Shown: in pieces, positions 43,154-43,673 of the stretch | Layout: every line of letters begins with the position of its first letter | Position numbering within the stretch: the stretch's first letter is position 1 | Origin: Planctomycetota bacterium | GTDB taxonomy: Bacteria > Planctomycetota > Planctomycetia > Pirellulales > UBA7805 | Assembly: GCA_003389215.1 (NCBI GenBank) | Contig: QQVP01000048.1 | Span: forward strand, 1-43,673 | DNA: 43,673 nt | Direction of reading: 5' to 3' | Position numbers and translations under genes: made by a program | Notes under the pieces: model-generated | The model's input: the letters and a program-made list of their open reading frames with translations, nothing else | What the model was told of the DNA's origin: nothing | Database searches by the model: none

Positions 43154-43469
43154 CAGACGACGAGCGAACGAGCGAACCGGATCGAATGTGCCAAGAGCGC
43201 AGTTCGATCTGCGTCACCTGCTGCTGTTGATGTTCGTCTGCAGCCTCGCGTTTGGCGTTCTCCGCACGGCAACCGCGGAAGTGCGGGCGTTGATCGTGTT
43301 CTCGTCGCTCGGGTACCTGCCGATGTGGATCATTTGGTCGTACTTGACGACGCCGCGGACATCCGCCGATTTCGCGACGCAGTTGTCCCGACATCGTCGC
43401 GCGCGACCCCGGCAACAGCTGGCCCGGCGCTTGCTGCGCGAGCGAAGACAAAGACGGACCCTGTTCTGA
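43134..43469 (+). CDS. Small membrane protein overlapping the upstream gene
   Basis: A 111-residue product from ATG 43134, overlapping the upstream gene by 20 bases in another frame. Alternative starts are ATG 43140 and GTG 43188; the last would give MPRAQFDLRHLLLL. One or two hydrophobic segments (HLLLLMFVCSLAFGVLR and ALIVFSSLGYLPMWIIWSYL) are followed by a strongly Arg-rich tail (RHRRARPRQQLARRLLRERR). FDLRHLLLL resembles the N-terminus of a planctomycete-specific family of small membrane proteins, by recollection. No function is known. It is probably cotranscribed with the upstream gene. Confidence 0.6.
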   Translation: MKMRTTDRRRANERTGSNVPRAQFDLRHLLLLMFVCSLAFGVLRTATAEVRALIVFSSLGYLPMWIIWSYLTTPRTSADFATQLSRHRRARPRQQLARRLLRERRQRRTLF

Positions 43470-43479
43470 AGCAGGGCGA

Positions 43480-43640
43480 GTGCCACGTCCGCGCGCGTGA
43501 ACAGGGCAGGTTTGCGGCACCGGCGGAGCCAGTGATTCACCCGGGAGGGCGAGGCTCCCGCCGAGCCGAGCCGGGTGCCATGGTTCACGCTCGCGTGGCC
43601 ATGCGCGTGCGAGAGCAACCACAGCCCCTGCACTGGCGAA
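43480..43640. repeat. Dispersed intergenic repeat with hairpin
   Basis: Non-coding end of the window. 43573-43604 matches 6165-6195 at about 28 of 32 positions. A 6-bp hairpin, CGGGAG/CTCCCG, lies at 43542-43547 and 43555-43560, with a 7-base loop and a GCCGAGCCGAGCCGGG tail. A related GGCGAAGTGCC motif lies near 43634. It fits a REP-like family. Confidence 0.65.
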
Positions 43641-43673
43641 GTGCCGCCCTGCGACGACTACGCGCCGGGGCGG

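Overview
The window reads as chromosomal DNA of a planctomycete, most likely of the Pirellulales. This is inferred from gene content, since no rRNA or marker phylogeny was available. The DNA is G+C-rich, roughly two thirds by eye, which fills every frame with long false open frames. Support comes from several secreted sulfatase and ceramidase-type hydrolases, small lipoproteins of planctomycete style, an N-terminal NPYEAP motif, two tandem ClpP paralogues behind trigger factor, and short dispersed palindromic repeats between genes.

Layout. Positions 1-6000 carry a 5'-truncated sulfatase, a NUDIX hydrolase, a secreted alpha/beta esterase, a Spy-like secreted coiled-coil protein, an 830-base stretch without large genes, a small acidic protein and a LuxR-type regulator. 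The gene-poor stretch holds a 103-bp repeat and, on the minus strand, a compact RNA-like unit: perfect Shine-Dalgarno, 13-codon frame, two hairpins and a terminator. Positions 6200-12600 carry alanine dehydrogenase, the GTPase Der, an orphan importer-type ABC ATPase, a CelD-like acetyltransferase and a small lipoprotein. Positions 12900-16200 encode a large secreted TPR/CHAT-like protein whose expected catalytic His and Cys appear lost. Positions 16200-22200 form a six-gene plus-strand operon: Cys/His-rich secreted protein, MacB-type permease, OB-fold-like lipoprotein with a Cys-rich loop, HlyD-type adaptor, LolD-type ATPase and a second permease. A good promoter precedes it, and the second copy of the 103-bp repeat forms its leader.

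Positions 22200-27600 hold, all on the minus strand, a coiled-coil lipoprotein, two ClpP peptidases with intact triads, trigger factor and tRNA-Gly(GCC), a protein-quality-control block. Positions 27600-33000 carry an FHA protein, a GT-C/TPR membrane protein, a decayed ASCH-domain gene, two small membrane proteins and an M28/glutaminyl-cyclase-like lipoprotein. Positions 33100-35100 carry two RNA methyltransferase-like genes in tandem. Positions 35100-40600 carry a four-PAS NarL-type histidine kinase abutting a secreted sulfatase, then a Tat-exported ceramidase-like enzyme. The right end has three planctomycete-style envelope proteins of unknown function and another dispersed repeat.

The strongest candidates for something undescribed are the minus-strand RNA/peptide unit at 4361-4545, the Cys-rich ABC export operon at 16202-22174, the inverted pair of 103-bp elements, and the degenerate CHAT protein. 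No CRISPR array, phage, transposase or plasmid function was seen.
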